Below are positions 62,315 through 64,000 of a stretch of 64,000 nucleotides of DNA, piece by piece. Positions within the stretch are counted from its first letter, which is position 1, and each line of letters opens with the position of its first letter. The notes under the pieces were generated by a model. It was not told the origin of the DNA. It saw only the letters and a list, made by a program, of their open reading frames with translations, and did not search any database. Source of the DNA: Polyodon spathula. Lineage: Eukaryota; Chordata; Actinopteri; Acipenseriformes; Polyodontidae. Location: contig NC_054545.1 in NCBI RefSeq assembly GCF_017654505.1, positions 9,557,427-9,621,426 on the forward strand. The letters are read 5' to 3'. The translations under genes were made by a program, and so were the position numbers.

Positions 62315-64000
62315 TATCCCAGTGTTTGCAACCATTTTACATACCCCCTTACCAAACACGATGGTCTGGTATCTTTGCGCACTTCTATGAATCATAATTC
62401 AAACTGCATTTTAAACTAGAGCTCTGAATAAAAACATTACATCTAGGATTTTACACAAACTAAATAACCCAAACTGTGTTTTAATTGTAACATAATAAAG
62501 AAGCAGAATGGGGTCTGATAATATTACAATTCTGAAAGCATCCAGAAGCATTAAAACTTTATGGTCCCAGCTAAAATAATTCAGATTTAAAAAAAATGAC
62601 ACTATGAGCATATGTTTATTGCAATAGTAACAAACTGTTATAGCTGTCGAGAGAGACTAACACAGGGTTATGCACACCTTAATGGCATACAATGGAGAAT
62701 GTTAGGATCCTCAGAATATAATAATCCCTATTACCTATAATATTGTAAGCCAAATTTAAACACAGTGCTATAAGAACAGTACATACAGTGTAAGTAGTGT
62801 ATGTCACTATCACAAAGTGTGAAAGTGTTACAGAACACCCTGTCATGTTTGAATGAAATGCATTACTTTGCCTTAGCTGTGTGCTGTGTTATTCCAATAT
62901 TTTTATTCACACATCATAAATCAAGTTCACGCATCCCTCCTGCAACAATGCTGGTGTTGGTGATTGTATGAATAGCTAATTGTGGGAACAGAAGACAACA
63001 AGCAGGCTTGCAGGCGACAGCAAGATCAAGATACACACATATGCTTAGAAGAGAAACTCTCTTTCTCCCATCGAATGCTCTCGAGTAAAAATGTTAATAA
63101 TGCACTCCCAATGTGATCCACGATGCATGCACACTGCAGGGTTTTTTACTTGAGGAAAAATTACACACATCGTAAATCATAATTGTAGGCATCTATATAT
63201 ATATATATATATATATATTATATCTATATATATATATTATATATATATAAGCAACCCGGGCTATTGCCGAGATCTATCTGGTGAAAAGAAAAGACCTGAC
63301 CATTGACTTGGAGAGAAACCCCTCTTGCTCATGCAAATAAAATGATAAATATTTAAATTGGGCACATGAGTATAAATGGCAAACAGGTGTTTTAACACCA
63401 AATTCAATTAAAATTAACAGCCAACCGGTGTAAAATCACTACATTTTAAATGTCAATATTGGTTCCCCTGTATAACCCAGTTTGGTGCGCTGCCCCAGTT
63501 TCAAGTAACCACACATGCCAATGGATTCTAAAGACTATATTTTCCACCACCTTTATTTTTATATTGATCATGAGCAAGCAGCGATGACCAATTGGAAAGA
63601 TGGGAAATGTCAACATCCACATGCCTCAATAGTTGACAATAATAAGCAATAACCAATGATTCATTATGAAACATTGTGCACTTAGTAATTCTGAACAGAA
63701 TATTTATGTAACTGTATTCTGAATATTTCTGTCATATTTTGTATACTGCTAATACTCAAGGGTGATTTATGAGCCTCCTTATTGACTACACTCTACAATA
63801 AAAACACAATGACTACAGCAGGCTTACACATTTTAGGATGACGTTAATAAAAGCCACTGCTTTTTAGATCATTCAAATATTATTTTACAAATACCGGAAT
63901 TAAATAACAATTATAGTGGCCTTATAGTTAGTGATATTAAACAATATGTTACTACAGTGCCAAAATCCATATACTGTAAGCCACTGCATGTTTGATTTAA
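62312..64000. other. akap6 upstream intron, palindromic TA tracts
   Basis: AT-rich. Contains interrupted TA tracts at 63192-63250. No coding or RNA gene signal. Confidence 0.5.

Overview
The window is nuclear DNA of a vertebrate, most likely a ray-finned fish. It is AT-rich and intron-dominated, with many long microsatellites and a broad mix of fish-type transposons. The young non-LTR element at 34845-36156 has a 3' end I associate with non-teleost ray-finned fishes such as sturgeons, paddlefish and gars. That placement is memory-based inference and is not proven here.

Host gene: four coding exons on the minus strand (36239-36387, 30839-30959, 10352-10498, 7465-7689) have consensus splice sites and compatible phases. 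They splice into one open frame of 642 nt (214 codons). I recognise the product as part of the spectrin-repeat region of AKAP6 (mAKAP), the muscle and neuron A-kinase anchoring protein of the nuclear envelope. The gene runs right to left. Everything from about 1 to 64 kb is therefore this gene's exons and introns, provided the neighbouring exons lie outside the window, and almost everything else reported is intronic.

Mobile elements, left to right: (1) 2-2663, the 3' part of a Ty3/Gypsy element with integrase upstream of reverse transcriptase (Gmr1-like order), degenerate, with its 3' LTR; (2) 3845-4199, a TA-flanked MITE; (3) 19640-20187, a solo LTR with a 5-bp target duplication; (4) about 21765-22500, an L2-type LINE fragment; (5) about 27380-28017, a pogo/Tigger-like MITE; (6) about 32195-32440, a fish SINE-like repeat; (7) 34845-36156, a CR1/Rex-type LINE with a nearly intact RT; (8) about 38080-38360 and 49828-50110, LTR-like pieces; (9) about 46255-47522, a degenerate Harbinger transposon; (10) 54891-58166, a second copy of the MITE in (2), inverted and split by a roughly 3-kb DIRS-like tyrosine-recombinase retrotransposon (55024-57985).

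The most informative structure is item 10. The intact MITE copy at 3845-4199 serves as the empty site, so the DIRS insertion can be delimited almost to the base and shows no target-site duplication. The DIRS copy has inverted terminal repeats, an internal copy of its terminal sequence, and broken gag, RT and recombinase frames. I found no credible undescribed defence or metabolic system, no CRISPR array and no confident RNA gene.
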